64,000 nt of DNA from Hyperoodon ampullatus (lineage: Eukaryota > Chordata > Mammalia > Artiodactyla > Ziphiidae). The DNA lies in assembly GCA_949752795.1 (NCBI GenBank), contig CATKHW010000566.1:1-64000 (forward strand), in the 5' to 3' direction. The notes below the pieces were generated by a model. The model did no database searches. It was not told the origin of the DNA and saw only the letters and a list, made by a program, of their open reading frames with translations. Position numbers and translations under genes: made by a program. Within the stretch, counting starts at the first letter, position 1. Every line of letters starts with the position of its first letter. Positions 27,291 through 39,386 of the stretch are shown here, one piece after another.

Positions 27291-28200
27291 CTCCGCCGTG
27301 CCCTAATCTTAGTCCGTACGCTGACACTGACCCGTGCGTCTGCACGTGCCCTGACCCCAGCACGTGTCCGTACCCTCACCTGTGCCCTAAACCATTCCGT
27401 TCCATAACCCGAACCCTAGGCCAGAACGGAAAACCACCATCAGCCCTACACCTTACCGTCCGCCATGCCCTAATCCTAATCCATACGCTGACACTGACCT
27501 GTGCGTCCGCACGTGCCATGACACCAGCACGTATCCATACCCTGAACTTTGCCGTTCCCTGACCCGAACCCTAGCCCGGAACGGAAACCCACCAGCAGCC
27601 CTACACCTTCCACTCCCCCGTGCCCTAATCCTAATCCGCACGCTGACACTGACCCGTGCGTCCGCACGTGCCCTGACACCAGCACGTATCCGTAACCTCA
27701 CCTGTGCCCTAAACCTTGGCGTTCCCTAACCGGAACCCTAGCCCAGATCGGAAACCCAGCAGCAGGCTTACACATTACACTCCCCCGTGGCCTAATCCTA
27801 ATCCGTACGCTGACATTGAACCCTGCGTCCCCACGTGCCCCGACGCCAAAACGTGTCCGTACCCTCATCCTTGCCGTTCCCTAACCCGAACCCTAACCCT
27901 GTACGGAAACCCACCAGCAGCCCTAAAGCTTACCCTCCGCCGTTCCGTAATGCTCATCCGTACGCTGACAGTAACACGTGCGACCGCACGTGCCCTGAAC
28001 CAAGCACGTGTCCGTACCCTCACCTGTGCGCTAAACCTTGCCGTTCCCTAACCCGAACCCTAGCCCGGAACGGAAACCCACAAGCAGCCCTACACCTTAC
28101 CCTCCGCCGTGCCCTAATCCTAATCCGTACGCTGACACTGACCCGTGAGTCCGCACGGGCCCTGACGCCAGCACGTGTCTGTACTCTCACCTGTGCCCTA
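27291..28200 (+). repeat. Type B islet
   Basis: Five to six B-type units begin with CTTAGTCCGTACGC near 27,307. Two short units with the 12-bp loss are visible near 27,540 (CCCTGAACTTTGCC) and 27,863 (CCCTCATCCTTGCC). The last unit ends in AGCACGTGTCTGTACTCTC, after which CTGATATGTACGC marks a return to type A. Matching islets lie at 52.08 and 55.23 kb. Confidence 0.72.
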
Positions 28201-31200
28201 AACCTTGCCGTTCCCTAACCCGAACCCTAGCCCGGAATGGAAACCCACCAGCAGCCTTACACCTTACCCTCCGCCGTGCCCTATTCCTGATATGTACGCT
28301 GACAATTACCCGTGCGTCCGCACGTGCCCTGACCCCAGCCCGTGGCCATACCCTCACCTGTGCCCTAAACCTTGCCGTTCCCAAGCCGAACCCTAGCCCG
28401 GAACGGAAACCCACCAGCAGCCCTACACCTTACCCTCCACCGTGCCCTAATCCTTATGCGTACGCTGACACTGACCCGTGCGTTTGCACGTGCCCTGAAC
28501 CCAGCCCGTGTCCGTACCCTCACCTGTGCCTTAAACCTTGCCGTTCCCTAACCCGAACCCTATCCCGGAACGGAAACCCACCAGCAGCCCTACACCTTTC
28601 ACTCCGCCGTGCCCTAATCCTGATGCGTACGCTGACAATGACCCATGCGTCCGCACGTGCCCTAAACCCAGCCCGTGTCCATAACCTCACGTGTGCCCTA
28701 AACGTTGACATTACCTCAACCAAACCCTAGCCCGGAACAGACACCATCAGCAGCCATAAACCTTACCCTCCGCCGTGCCCTAATCCTGATGCGTACGCTG
28801 ACACTGAACCATGAGTACGCACGTGCCGTGACACCAGCCTGTGTCCGTACCCTCACCTGTGCCCTAAACCTTGCCGTTCCCTAACCAGAACCCTAGCCCA
28901 GAACGGAAGCCCCACAGGAGCCCTACACCTTACCCTCCGCCATGCCCTAATCCCGATGCGTACGCTGACAGTGACACGTGCGTCCACACGAGCCCTGACC
29001 CCATCCTTTGTCCGTACCCTCACCTGTGCGCTAAACCTTGCAATTCCCTAACCCGAACCCTACCCCGGAACGGAAACCCACCAGCAGCCCTACACCTTAC
29101 ACCCCGCCGTGCCCTAATCCTGATGCGTACACTGACACTGACCAGTGCGTCCGCACGTGCCCTGACCACAGCCCGTGTCCGTACCCTCACCTGTGCCCTA
29201 AACCTTGCCATTCCCTAGCCCGAACCCTAGACCGGAACGGAAACACACCAGCAGCCCTACACCTTACCATCCGCCGAGCCCTAATCCTGATGCGTACGCT
29301 GACACTGACCCGTGCGTCAACACGTGCCCTGACCACAGCAGGTGTCCGTACCGTCACCTGTGCCCTAAGGCTTGCCGTTCCCTAACACGAACCCTAGCCC
29401 GGAACGGAAACCCAACAGCAGACCTACACCTTACCCTCCGCCGTGCCCTAATCCTGATGCGTACGCTGACACTGACCCGTGCTTCCGCACGTGCCCTGAA
29501 CCCAGCCCGTGTCCGTTCCCTCACCTGTGCCCTAAACATTGCCGTTTCCTAACCCAAACCCTAGCACGGAACGGAAACCCAACAGCATCCCTACACCATA
29601 CCCTCCGCCGTGCCCTAATCCTGATGCGTACGCTGACACTGACCCGTGTGTCCTCACGTGCACTGAACCGAGCCCGTATCCATACCCTCACCTGTGCCTT
29701 AAACCTTGCCGTTCCCTAACCTGAACCCTAGCCCAGAACCTAAACCCACCAGCAGCCCTACAGCTTTCCCTCCGCCGTGCCCTAATCCTGATGCATACGT
29801 TGACGCTGACCCGTGCGTCCGCACGTGTCCTGAACCCAGCCCGTGTCCGTACACTCACCTGTGCCCTAAAACTTGCCGCTCCCTAACCCGAACCGTAACC
29901 CGGAAAAGAAAACCACCAGCAGCCCTATACCTTACCCTCCGCCGTGCCCTAGTCCTGATGCGTACGCTGACACTGACCCGTGCGTCTGCACATTCCCTGA
30001 CCCCAACCCGTGACCCTACCCTCACCTGTGCCATAAACCTTGCCGTTCCCTAACCCGAACCCTAGCCCGGAACGGAAACCCACCAGCAGGCTTAAACATT
30101 ACCGTCGGCCGTGCCCTAATCCTGATGCGTACGCTGACACTGACCCATGCGTCCGCACGTGCCCTGACCCCAGCCCGTGTCCGTATCATCACCTGTGCCC
30201 TAAACCTTGCCGTTCCCTAACCCGAACCCTGACCCGGAACAGAAACCCACCAGCAGCCCTAGACCTTACGCTCCTCCGTGCCCTATTTCTGATGAGTACA
30301 CTGACGCTGAAACGTGGGTCCACACGTGCTCTGACGTCAGCCCGTGTCCGTACCCTCACCTCTGCCCTAAAATTTGCCATTCCCTAACCCGAACCCTAGC
30401 CCGGAATGGAAACCCACCAGCAGCCCTAAACCTTACCCTCCGCCGTGCCCTAATCCTGATGCGTACGCTGACACTGTCCCATGCGTCCTCACTTGCGCTG
30501 ACCCCAGCCTGTGTCCGTACCATCACCTGTGCCCTAAACTTTGCTGTTCCCTAAACCAAACCCTAGCCCGGAGCGGAAATCCACCAGCAGCCCTACAACT
30601 TACCCTCCGCCGTGCCCTAATACTGATGCGTACGCTGACAGTGACCCGTGCGTCCGCACGTGCCCTGACCCCAGCCCATGTCCGCACCCTCACCTGTGCC
30701 CTAAACCTTGCCATTTCCTAACCCGAACCCTAGCCCGGAACGGAATCCCACCAGCAGCCCTACACCTTACCCTCCGCCGTGCCCTAATCCTGATGCGTAC
30801 GCTGAAACTGACCCGTGCGTCCGCACGTGCCCTGACCCCAGCCCGTTTCCGTACTCTCACCTGTGCCCTAAATCTTGCCGTTCCCTAACCCGAACCCTAA
30901 CACGGAACGGAAACACACCAGCAGCCCTACACCTTACCCTCCGCCGCGCCCTAATCCTGATGCATACGCTGACACTGACCCGTGCATCCGCACGTGCCCT
31001 GACCCCAGCCCGTGTCCGTACCCTCACCTGTGCCCTAAACCTTGCCGTTCCCTAACCGGAACCCGAGCCCGGAACGGAAACCCACCAGCAGCCCTACACC
31101 TTACCCTCCACCGTGCCCTAATCCTGATGCGTACGCTGACACTGACCCGTGCGTCCGCACGTGCCCTGATCCCAGCCCGTGTCTGGACCCTCAACTGTGC

Positions 31201-31876
31201 CCTAAACCTTGCGATTCCCTAACACGAACCCTAGCCCGGAACGGAAACCCAGCAGCAGCCCTACACCTTACCCTCTACCGTGCACTAATCCTGATGCGTA
31301 CGCTGACTCTGACCCATGCGTCCGCACGTGCCCTGACCCCAGCCCGTGTCCGTACCCTCACCTGTGCTCTAAACCTTACTGTTCCCTAACCCGAACCCTA
31401 ACCCGGAACGGAAACCCACCAGCAGCCCTACACCTTACCCTCCTCCGTGCATTAATTCTGATGAGTACGCTGACGTTGACGCGTGCGTCCGCACGTGCTC
31501 TGACCCCAGCCCATGTCCGTACCCTCACCTGTGCCCTAAACCTTGCCATTCCCTAACCCGAACCCTAGCCCGGAACGGATACCCACCAGCAGCCCTACAC
31601 CTTACCCTCCACCGTGCCCTAATCCTGATGCGTACGTTGACACTGACCCGTGCATCCGCACGTGCCCTGATCCCAGCCCGTGTCTGTACCCTCACCAGTG
31701 CCCTAAACCTTGCCGTTCCCTATCCTGAACCCTAGACCAGAACGGAAACCCACCAGCAGTCCTAAACCTTACCCTCCGCCGTGCCCTAATCCTGATGCGT
31801 ACGCTGACACTGACCCGTGCTTCCGCACGTGCCCTGAACCCAGCCCGTGTCCATACCCTCACCTGTGCCCTAAACC

Positions 31877-32043
31877 TTGCCGTTCCCTAAACCGAACCCT
31901 AGCCCAGAACGGAAACCCACCAGCAGCCCTACACATTACCCTCCGCCGTGCCCTAATCCTGATGCGTACGCTGACACTGACCCGTGCGTCCTCACGTGCC
32001 CTGACCCCAGCCCGTGTCCGTACCCTCACCTGTGCCCTAAACC
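31877..32043 (+). repeat. Representative type A monomer (167 bp)
   Basis: This unit runs from TTGCCGTTCCC to CCCTAAACC and differs from the type A consensus I built by eye at about four positions. In order it holds a telomere-like CCCTAA-rich stretch, CGGAACGGAAAC-type sequence (AGAACGGAAAC here), ACCAGCAGCCCTACA, CCGCCGTGCCCTAATCCTGATG, the palindrome GCGTACGC at 31964-31971, CACGTG at 31993-31998, then CCCTGACCCCAG, CCCGTGTCCGTA and CCCTCACCTGTG blocks. Diagnostic type A positions are CCTGATGCG (not CCTAATCCG) before the palindrome and AGCCCGTGTCC (not AGCACGTGTCC) after it. The phase of the unit is arbitrary; I started at TTG because it is well conserved. Confidence 0.93.
31964..31971. other. 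GCGTACGC palindrome, conserved in type A monomers
   Basis: An 8-bp perfect palindrome sits between CCTGAT and TGACACTGACC. Type B keeps the inner CGTACG as TCCGTACGCTGAC. The inner hexamer is a BsiWI site, so most monomers carry one cut site at a fixed phase. Common decay forms are GCATACGC, GCGTATGC, GCGTACAC and GCGTACGA. It may be a simple by-product of the monomer sequence; no function is claimed. Confidence 0.65.
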
Positions 32044-32285
32044 TTGCCGTTCCCTAACCCGAACCCTAGCCCGGAAAGGAAACCCACCAGCAGCCCTACA
32101 TCTTACACCCCGCCGTGCCATAATCCTGATGCGTACGCTGGCACTGACCAGTGCGTCCACACGTGCCCTGACCACAGCCCGTGTCCGTACGCTCACCTGT
32201 GCCCTAAACCTTGCCATTCCCTAGCCCGAACCCTGGACAGGAACGGAAACACACCAGCAGCCCTACACCTTACCATCCGCCGAGC

Positions 32286-34456
32286 CCTAATCCTGATGCG
32301 TACGCTGACACTGACCCATGCGTCCGCACGTGCCCTGACCCCAGCCCGTGTCCGTATCATCACCTGTGCCCTAAACCTTGCCGTTCCCTAACCCGAACCC
32401 TGACCCGGAACAGAAACCCACCAGCAGCCCTAGACCTTACGCTCCTCCGTGCCCTATTTCTGATGAGTACACTGACGCTGAAACGTGGGTCCACACGTGC
32501 TCTGACGTCAGCCCGTGTCCGTACCCTCACCTCTGCCCTAAAATTTGCCATTCCCTAACCCGAACCCTAGCCCGGAATGGAAACCCACCAGCAGCCCTAA
32601 ACCTTACCCTCCGCCGTGCCCTAATCCTGATGCGTACGCTGACACTGTCCCATGCGTCCTCACTTGCGCTGACCCCAGCCTGTGTCCGTACCATCACCTG
32701 TGCCCTAAACTTTGCTGTTCCCTAAACCAAACCCTAGCCCGGAGCGGAAATCCACCAGCAGCCCTACAACTTACCCTCCGCCGTGCCCTAATACTGATGC
32801 GTACGCTGACAGTGACCCGTGCGTCCGCACGTGCCCTGACCCCAGCCCATGTCCGCACCCTCACCTGTGCCCTAAACCTTGCCATTTCCTAACCCGAACC
32901 CTAGCCCGGAACGGAATCCCACCAGCAGCCCTACACCTTACCCTCCGCCGTGCCCTAATCCTGATGCGTACGCTGAAACTGACCCGTGCGTCCGCACGTG
33001 CCCTGACCCCAGCCCGTTTCCGTACTCTCACCTGTGCCCTAAATCTTGCCGTTCCCTAACCCGAACCCTAACACGGAACGGAAACACACCAGCAGCCCTA
33101 CACCTTACCCTCCGCCGCGCCCTAATCCTGATGCATACGCTGACACTGACCCGTGCATCCGCACGTGCCCTGACCCCAGCCCGTGTCCGTACCCTCACCT
33201 GTGCCCTAAACCTTGCCGTTCCCTAACCGGAACCCGAGCCCGGAACGGAAACCCACCAGCAGCCCTACACCTTACCCTCCACCGTGCCCTAATCCTGATG
33301 CGTACGCTGACACTGACCCGTGCGTCCGCACGTGCCCTGATCCCAGCCCGTGTCTGGACCCTCAACTGTGCCCTAAACCTTGCGATTCCCTAACACGAAC
33401 CCTAGCCCGGAACGGAAACCCAGCAGCAGCCCTACACCTTACCCTCTACCGTGCACTAATCCTGATGCGTACGCTGACTCTGACCCATGCGTCCGCACGT
33501 GCCCTGACCCCAGCCCGTGTCCGTACCCTCACCTGTGCTCTAAACCTTACTGTTCCCTAACCCGAACCCTAACCCGGAACGGAAACCCACCAGCAGCCCT
33601 ACACCTTACCCTCCTCCGTGCATTAATTCTGATGAGTACGCTGACGTTGACGCGTGCGTCCGCACGTGCTCTGACCCCAGCCCATGTCCGTACCCTCACC
33701 TGTGCCCTAAACCTTGCCATTCCCTAACCCGAACCCTAGCCCGGAACGGATACCCACCAGCAGCCCTACACCTTACCCTCCACCGTGCCCTAATCCTGAT
33801 GCGTACGTTGACACTGACCCGTGCATCCGCACGTGCCCTGATCCCAGCCCGTGTCTGTACCCTCACCAGTGCCCTAAACCTTGCCGTTCCCTATCCTGAA
33901 CCCTAGACCAGAACGGAAACCCACCAGCAGTCCTAAACCTTACCCTCCGCCGTGCCCTAATCCTGATGCGTACGCTGACACTGACCCGTGCTTCCGCACG
34001 TGCCCTGAACCCAGCCCGTGTCCATACCCTCACCTGTGCCCTAAACCTTGCCGTTCCCTAAACCGAACCCTAGCCCAGAACGGAAACCCACCAGCAGCCC
34101 TACACATTACCCTCCGCCGTGCCCTAATCCTGATGCGTACGCTGACACTGACCCGTGCGTCCTCACGTGCCCTGACCCCAGCCCGTGTCCGTACCCTCAC
34201 CTGTGCCCTAAACCTTGCCGTTCCCTAACCCGAACCCTAGCCCGGAAAGGAAACCCACCAGCAGCCCTACATCTTACACCCCGCCGTGCCATAATCCTGA
34301 TGCGTACGCTGGCACTGACCAGTGCGTCCACACGTGCCCTGACCACAGCCCGTGTCCGTACGCTCACCTGTGCCCTAAACCTTGCCATTCCCTAGCCCGA
34401 ACCCTGGACAGGAACGGAAACACACCAGCAGCCCTACACCTTACCATCCGCCGAGC
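32286..34456 (+). repeat. 13-monomer higher-order repeat, copy 2 (2,171 bp)
   Basis: Second copy of 30,115-32,285. Identity runs on to about 34,489, where copy 2 reads CCCGTGCGTCCGTACG while the corresponding start of copy 2 reads CCCATGCGTCCGCACG, so the exchange point lies within the shared stretch before it. Confidence 0.88.
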
Positions 34457-35419
34457 CCTAATCCTGATGCGTACGCTGACACTGACCCGTGCGTCCGTAC
34501 GTGCCCTGACACCAGCCCGTGCCCGTACCCTCACCTGTGCCCTAAACCTTGCCGTTCCCTAACCCGAAACGTAGCCCGGAATGGAAACCCACCAGCAGCC
34601 CTAAACCTTACCGTCCGCCGTGCCCTAATCCTGATGCGTACGCTGACACTGACCCGTGCGTCCGCACGTTCCCTGACCCCAGCCTGTGTCCGTACACTCT
34701 CCTGTGCCCTAAGCCTTGCCATTCCTTAACCAGAACCCTAGCCCAGAACGGAAAAGCACCAGCAGCCCTACACCTTACCCTCCGCCGTGCCCTAATCCTG
34801 ATGCGTACGCTGACATTGACACGTGCGTCCGCATGTGCCTTGACCACAGCCCGTGTCCATACCCTCACCTGTGCCCTAAACCTTGCCGTTTCCTAACCCG
34901 AACCCTAACCCGCAACGGAAACACACCAGCAGCCCTACACCTTACCCTCCTCCGTGCCCTAATTCTGATGAGTACGCTGACGCTGACCCGTGCGTCCGCA
35001 CGTGCTCTGAGCCCAGCCCCTGTCCGTACCCTCACCTGTGCCCTAAACCTTGCCGTTCCCTAACCCGAATCCTAGCTCGGAACGGAAAGCCACCAGCAGC
35101 CCTACACCTTACCCTCCGCCGTGACCTAATACTGATGCGTACGCTGACACTGACCCGTGCATCCACACGTGCCCTGACCACAGCAGGTGTCCGTACCCTC
35201 ACCTGTGCCCTAAAGCTTGCCGTTCCCTAACACGAACCTTAGCCCGGAACGGAAACCCAACAGAAGACCTACACCTTACCCTCCGCCGTGCCCTAATCCT
35301 GATGCGTACGCTGACACTGACCCGTGCTTCCGCACGTGCCCTGAACCCAGCCCGTGTCCGTTCCCTCACCTGTGCCCTAAACATTGCCGTTTCCTAACCC
35401 AAACCTTAGCACGGAACGG

Positions 35420-38400
35420 AAACCCACCAGCATCCCTACACGATACCCTCCGCCGTGCCCTAATCCTGATGCGTACGCTGACACTGACCCGTGTGTCCTC
35501 ACGTGCCCTGAACCGAGCCCGTTTCCGTACTCTCACCTGTGCCCTAAATCTTGCCGTTCCCTAACCCGGACCCTAGCCCAGAACCTAAACCCACCAGCAG
35601 CCCTACACCTAACCCTCCGCCGCGCCCTAATCCTGATGCATACGCTGACACTGACCCGTGCATCCGCACGTTCCCTGACCCCAGCATGTGTCCGTACCCT
35701 CACCTGTGCCCTAAACCTTTCCATTCCCTAACCCGAACCCTAGCCCGAAACGGAAACCCACCAGCAGTCCTACACCTTATCCTCCGCCGTGCCCTAATCC
35801 TGATGCGTACGCTGACACTGACCAGTGCGTCAGCACGTGCCCTGACTCCAGCCCGTGTCCGTACCCTCACCTGTGCCCTAACCTTGCCATTCCCTAGCCC
35901 GAACCCTAGACCGGAACGGAAACACACCAGCAGCCCTACACCTTACCCTCTGCCGAGCCCAAATCCTGAAGCATACGCTGACATTGAACCGTGCGTTCGC
36001 ACGTGTCCTGACACCAGCCTGTGTCCATACCCTCAACTGTGCCCTAAACTATTCCGTTCCCTAACCCGAACCCTAGCCCAGAACGGAAACCCACCAGCAG
36101 CCCTACACCTTACCCTCCGCCGTGTCCTAACCGTGTTGCGTACGCTGACACTGTGCCGTGCGACCGCACGTGCCCTGACCCCAGCCCGTGTCCGTACCCT
36201 CACCTGTGCCCTAAACCATTCCGTTCCCTAACCCGAACCCTAGCCCGGAACGGAAACCCACCAGCAGCCCTACACGTTACCCTCGGCCGTACCCTAATCC
36301 TGATGCGTACGCTGACACTGACACGTGCGTTCCCACATGCCCTGACCCCAGCCCGTGTCCGTACCCTCACCTGTGCCCTAAACCTTGCCGTTCCCTAACC
36401 CGAACCCTAGCCTGGAACGGAAACCCACCAGCAGCCCTACACCTTACCCTCCGCCGTGCCCTAATCCTGATGCGTACGCTGACACTGACCCGTGTTTCCG
36501 CACGTGCCCTGACCACAGCCCGTGTCCGTAACATCACCTGTGCCCTAAACCTTGCCATTCCCTAACCCGAACCCTAGCCCGGAACGGAAAACCACCAGCA
36601 GCCCTAAACCTTACCCTCCGCCGTGCCCTAATCCTGATACATACGCTGACACTGATCCGTGCGTCCGCATGTGCCCTGAACCCAGCCCGTGTCCATAACC
36701 TCACCTGTGCCCTAAACCTTGCCGTTCCCTAACCCAAACCCTAACCTGGTACGGAAACCCACCAGCAGCCCTACAACTTACCCTCCTCCATGCCCTAATT
36801 CTGATGAGTACGCTGAAGCTGACCCGTGCGTCCGCACGTGCTCTGACCCCAGCCCGTGTCCGTACCCTCACCTGTGCCCTAAACCTTGCCATTCCCTAAC
36901 CCGAATCCTAGCCCGGAACGGAAACCCACCAGCAGCCCTACACCTTACCCTCCGCCGTGCCCAAATCCTGATGCATACACTGACACTGACCAGTGCGTTC
37001 GCACGTGCCCTGAACCCAGCCCGTGTCTGTACCCTCACCGGTGCCCTAAACCTTGCCATTCCCTAACCCGAACCCTAGCCCAGAACGGAAACCCACCAGC
37101 AGTCCTAAACCTTACCCTCCGCCATGCCATATTCCTGATGCGTACGATGACACTGACCCGTGCGTCCGCACGTGCCCTGACCCCAGCCTGTGTCCGTACA
37201 CTCAACTGTGCCCTAAGCCTTGCCATTCCTTAACCCGAACCCTAGCCCAGAACGGAAACCCACCAGCAGCCCTACACCATACCCTCCGCTGTGCCCTAAT
37301 CCTGATACGTATGCTGACACTGACCAGTGCGTCCACACGTGCCCTGACCCCAGAACGTGTCCGTACCCTCACCTGTGCCCTAAACCTTGCCGTTCCCTAA
37401 CCCGAACCCTAGCCCGGAACGGAAACCCACCACCAGCCCTACAACTTACTCTCTGCCGTGCCACAATCCTGATACGTACGCTGACCCTGACCCGTGTGTC
37501 CGCACGTGCCCTGACCCCAGCCCGTGTCCGTACCCTCACCTGTGCCCTAAACCTTGCCATTCCCTAACCGGAACCCGAGCCCGGAACGGAAACCCACCAA
37601 CAGCCCTACACCTTACCCTCCACCGTGCCCTAATCCTGATGCGTACGCTGACACTGACCCGTGCGTCCGCACGTGTCCTGACGCCAGCCCGTGTCCGTAC
37701 ACTCACCTGTGCCCTAAACATTGCCATTCCCAACCCGAACCCTAGCCCGGAATAGAAACCCATCAGCAGCTCTACACCTTACCCTCCGCCGTGCCCTAAT
37801 CCTGATGCGTACGCTGACAATGACCCGTGCGTCCGCACGTTCCCTGACCCCAGCCCGTGTCCGTACCCTCACCTCTGCCCTAAACCTTGCCGTTCCCTAA
37901 CCCGAACCATAGCCAACAACGGAAACCCAACAGCAGCTCTACAACTTACCCTCCGACCGTGCCCTAATCCTGATGCGTACGCTGACACTGACCCGAGTGT
38001 CCGTACGTGCCCTGACTCCAGCACGTGTCTGTACCCTCACCTGTGCCCTAAATCTTGCCGTTCCCTATCCCGAACCCTAGCCCACAACGGAAACCCACCA
38101 GCATCCCTACACGATACCCTCCGCCGTGCCCTAATCCTGATGCGTACGCTGACACTGACCCGTGTGTCCTCACGTGCCCTGAACCGAGCCCGTTTCCGTA
38201 CTCTCACCTGTGCCCTAAATCTTGGCGTTCCCTAACCCGAGCCCTAGCCCAGAACCTAAACCCACCAGCAGCCCTACACCTAACCCTCCGCCGCGCCCTA
38301 ATCCTGATGCATACGCTGACACTGACACGTGCATCCGCACGTTCCCTGACCCGAGCATGTGTCCGTACCCTCACCTGTGCTCTAAATCTTTCCATTCCCT

Positions 38401-39386
38401 AACCCGAACCCTAGCCCGAAACGGAAACCCAACAGTAGTCCTACACCTTATCCTCCGCCGTGCCCTAATCCTGATGCGTACGCTGACACTGACCAGTGCG
38501 TCAGAACGTGCCCTGACTCCAGCCCGTGTCCGTACCCTCACCTGTGCCCTAACCTTGCCATTCCCTAGCCCGAACCCTAGACCGGAACGGAAACACACCA
38601 GCACCCCTACACCATACCCTCTGCCGAGCCCAAATCCTGAAGCATACGCTGACATTGAACCGTGCGTTCGCACGTGTCCTGACACCAGCCCGTGTCCATA
38701 CCCTCAACTGTGCCCTAAATTATTCCGTTCCCTAACCCGAACCCTAGCCCAGAACGGAAACCCACCAGCAGCCCTAAACCTTACCCTCCGCCGTGGCCTA
38801 ACCCTGTTGCGTACGCTGACACTGTGCCGTGCGACCGCACGTGCCCTGACCCCAGCCCGTGTCCGTACCCTCACCTGTGACCTAAACATTTCCGTTCCCT
38901 AACCCGAACCCTAGCCCGGAAAGGAAACCCACCAGCAGCCCTACATGTTACCCTCCGCCGTACCCTAATCCTGATGCGTACGCTGACACTGACACGTGCG
39001 TTCCCACATGCCCTGACCCCAGCCCGTGTCCGTACCCTCACCTGTGCCCTAAACCTTGCCGTTCCCTAACCCGAACCCTAGCCTGGAACGGAAACCCACC
39101 AGCAGCCCTACACCTTACCCTCCGCCGTGCCCTAATCCTGATGCGTACGCTGACACTGACCCGTGTTTCCGCACGTGCCCTGACCGCAGCCCGTGTCCGT
39201 AACATCACCTGGGCCCTAAACCTTGCCATTCCCTAACCCGAACCCTAGCCCGGAACGGAAACCCACCAGCAGCCCTAAACCTTACCCTCCGCCGTGCCCT
39301 AATCCTGATACATACGCTGACACTGATCCGTGTGTCCGCATGTGCCCTGAACCCACCCCGTGTCCATACCCTCACCTGTGCCCTAA
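35420..39386 (+). repeat. Two copies of an eight-monomer segment spaced 2,671 bp (16 monomers)
   Basis: 35,420-36,715 and 38,091-39,386 align at offset 2,671, one base short of 16 x 167. Shared oddities are CACGATACCCTCC, the two-base loss giving GCCCTAACCTTGCC, CCTGAAGCATACGC and GTTGCGTACGCTGACACTGTGCCG. Point differences are more frequent than in the 13-mer pair. The intervening 36.7-38.1 kb is not shared, so this is an interspersed rather than adjacent duplication. Confidence 0.75.

Larger units (their letters stand above)
14340..32285 (+). repeat. Superduplication copy 1 (about 18 kb)
   Basis: Ordered matches link this segment to 40,385-60,750. Offsets are 26,045 (14.34-15.7 kb), 25,065 (16.7-18.9 kb), 24,785 (26.0-27.4 kb), 24,952 (27.45-29.35 kb), 28,767 (29.35-30.7 kb), 28,600 (30.8-31.2 kb) and 28,432 (31.7-32.3 kb). 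The offset steps are mostly near multiples of 167 and record single-unit or block gains and losses since the duplication. The 19.7-23.5 kb part has no clear ordered partner and seems lost or replaced in copy 2. Confidence 0.78.
30115..32285 (+). repeat. 13-monomer higher-order repeat, copy 1 (2,171 bp)
   Basis: This segment is repeated immediately downstream with an offset of 2,171, exactly 13 x 167. I found no base difference at any point I compared, and the translated open frames that lie wholly inside the two copies are identical. The left breakpoint lies in CCCTAATCCTGATGCGTACG: upstream the loci differ (GTCGGCCGTG against ATCCGCCGAG). This is either a very recent unequal crossover or an assembly duplication. 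Confidence 0.88.

Noticed and set aside
30115..34456. Transposon or long direct repeats flanking an insertion
   Set aside because: The repeated segment is itself thirteen satellite monomers, with no target-site duplication, terminal inverted repeats or coding sequence.
35551..36231. 226-codon open frame (also 38,222-38,902) as a possible real gene
   Set aside because: It is the usual satellite translation extended by a two-base loss near 35,880 that skips the stop. Its sequence is three to four monomers of Pro/Leu alternation.
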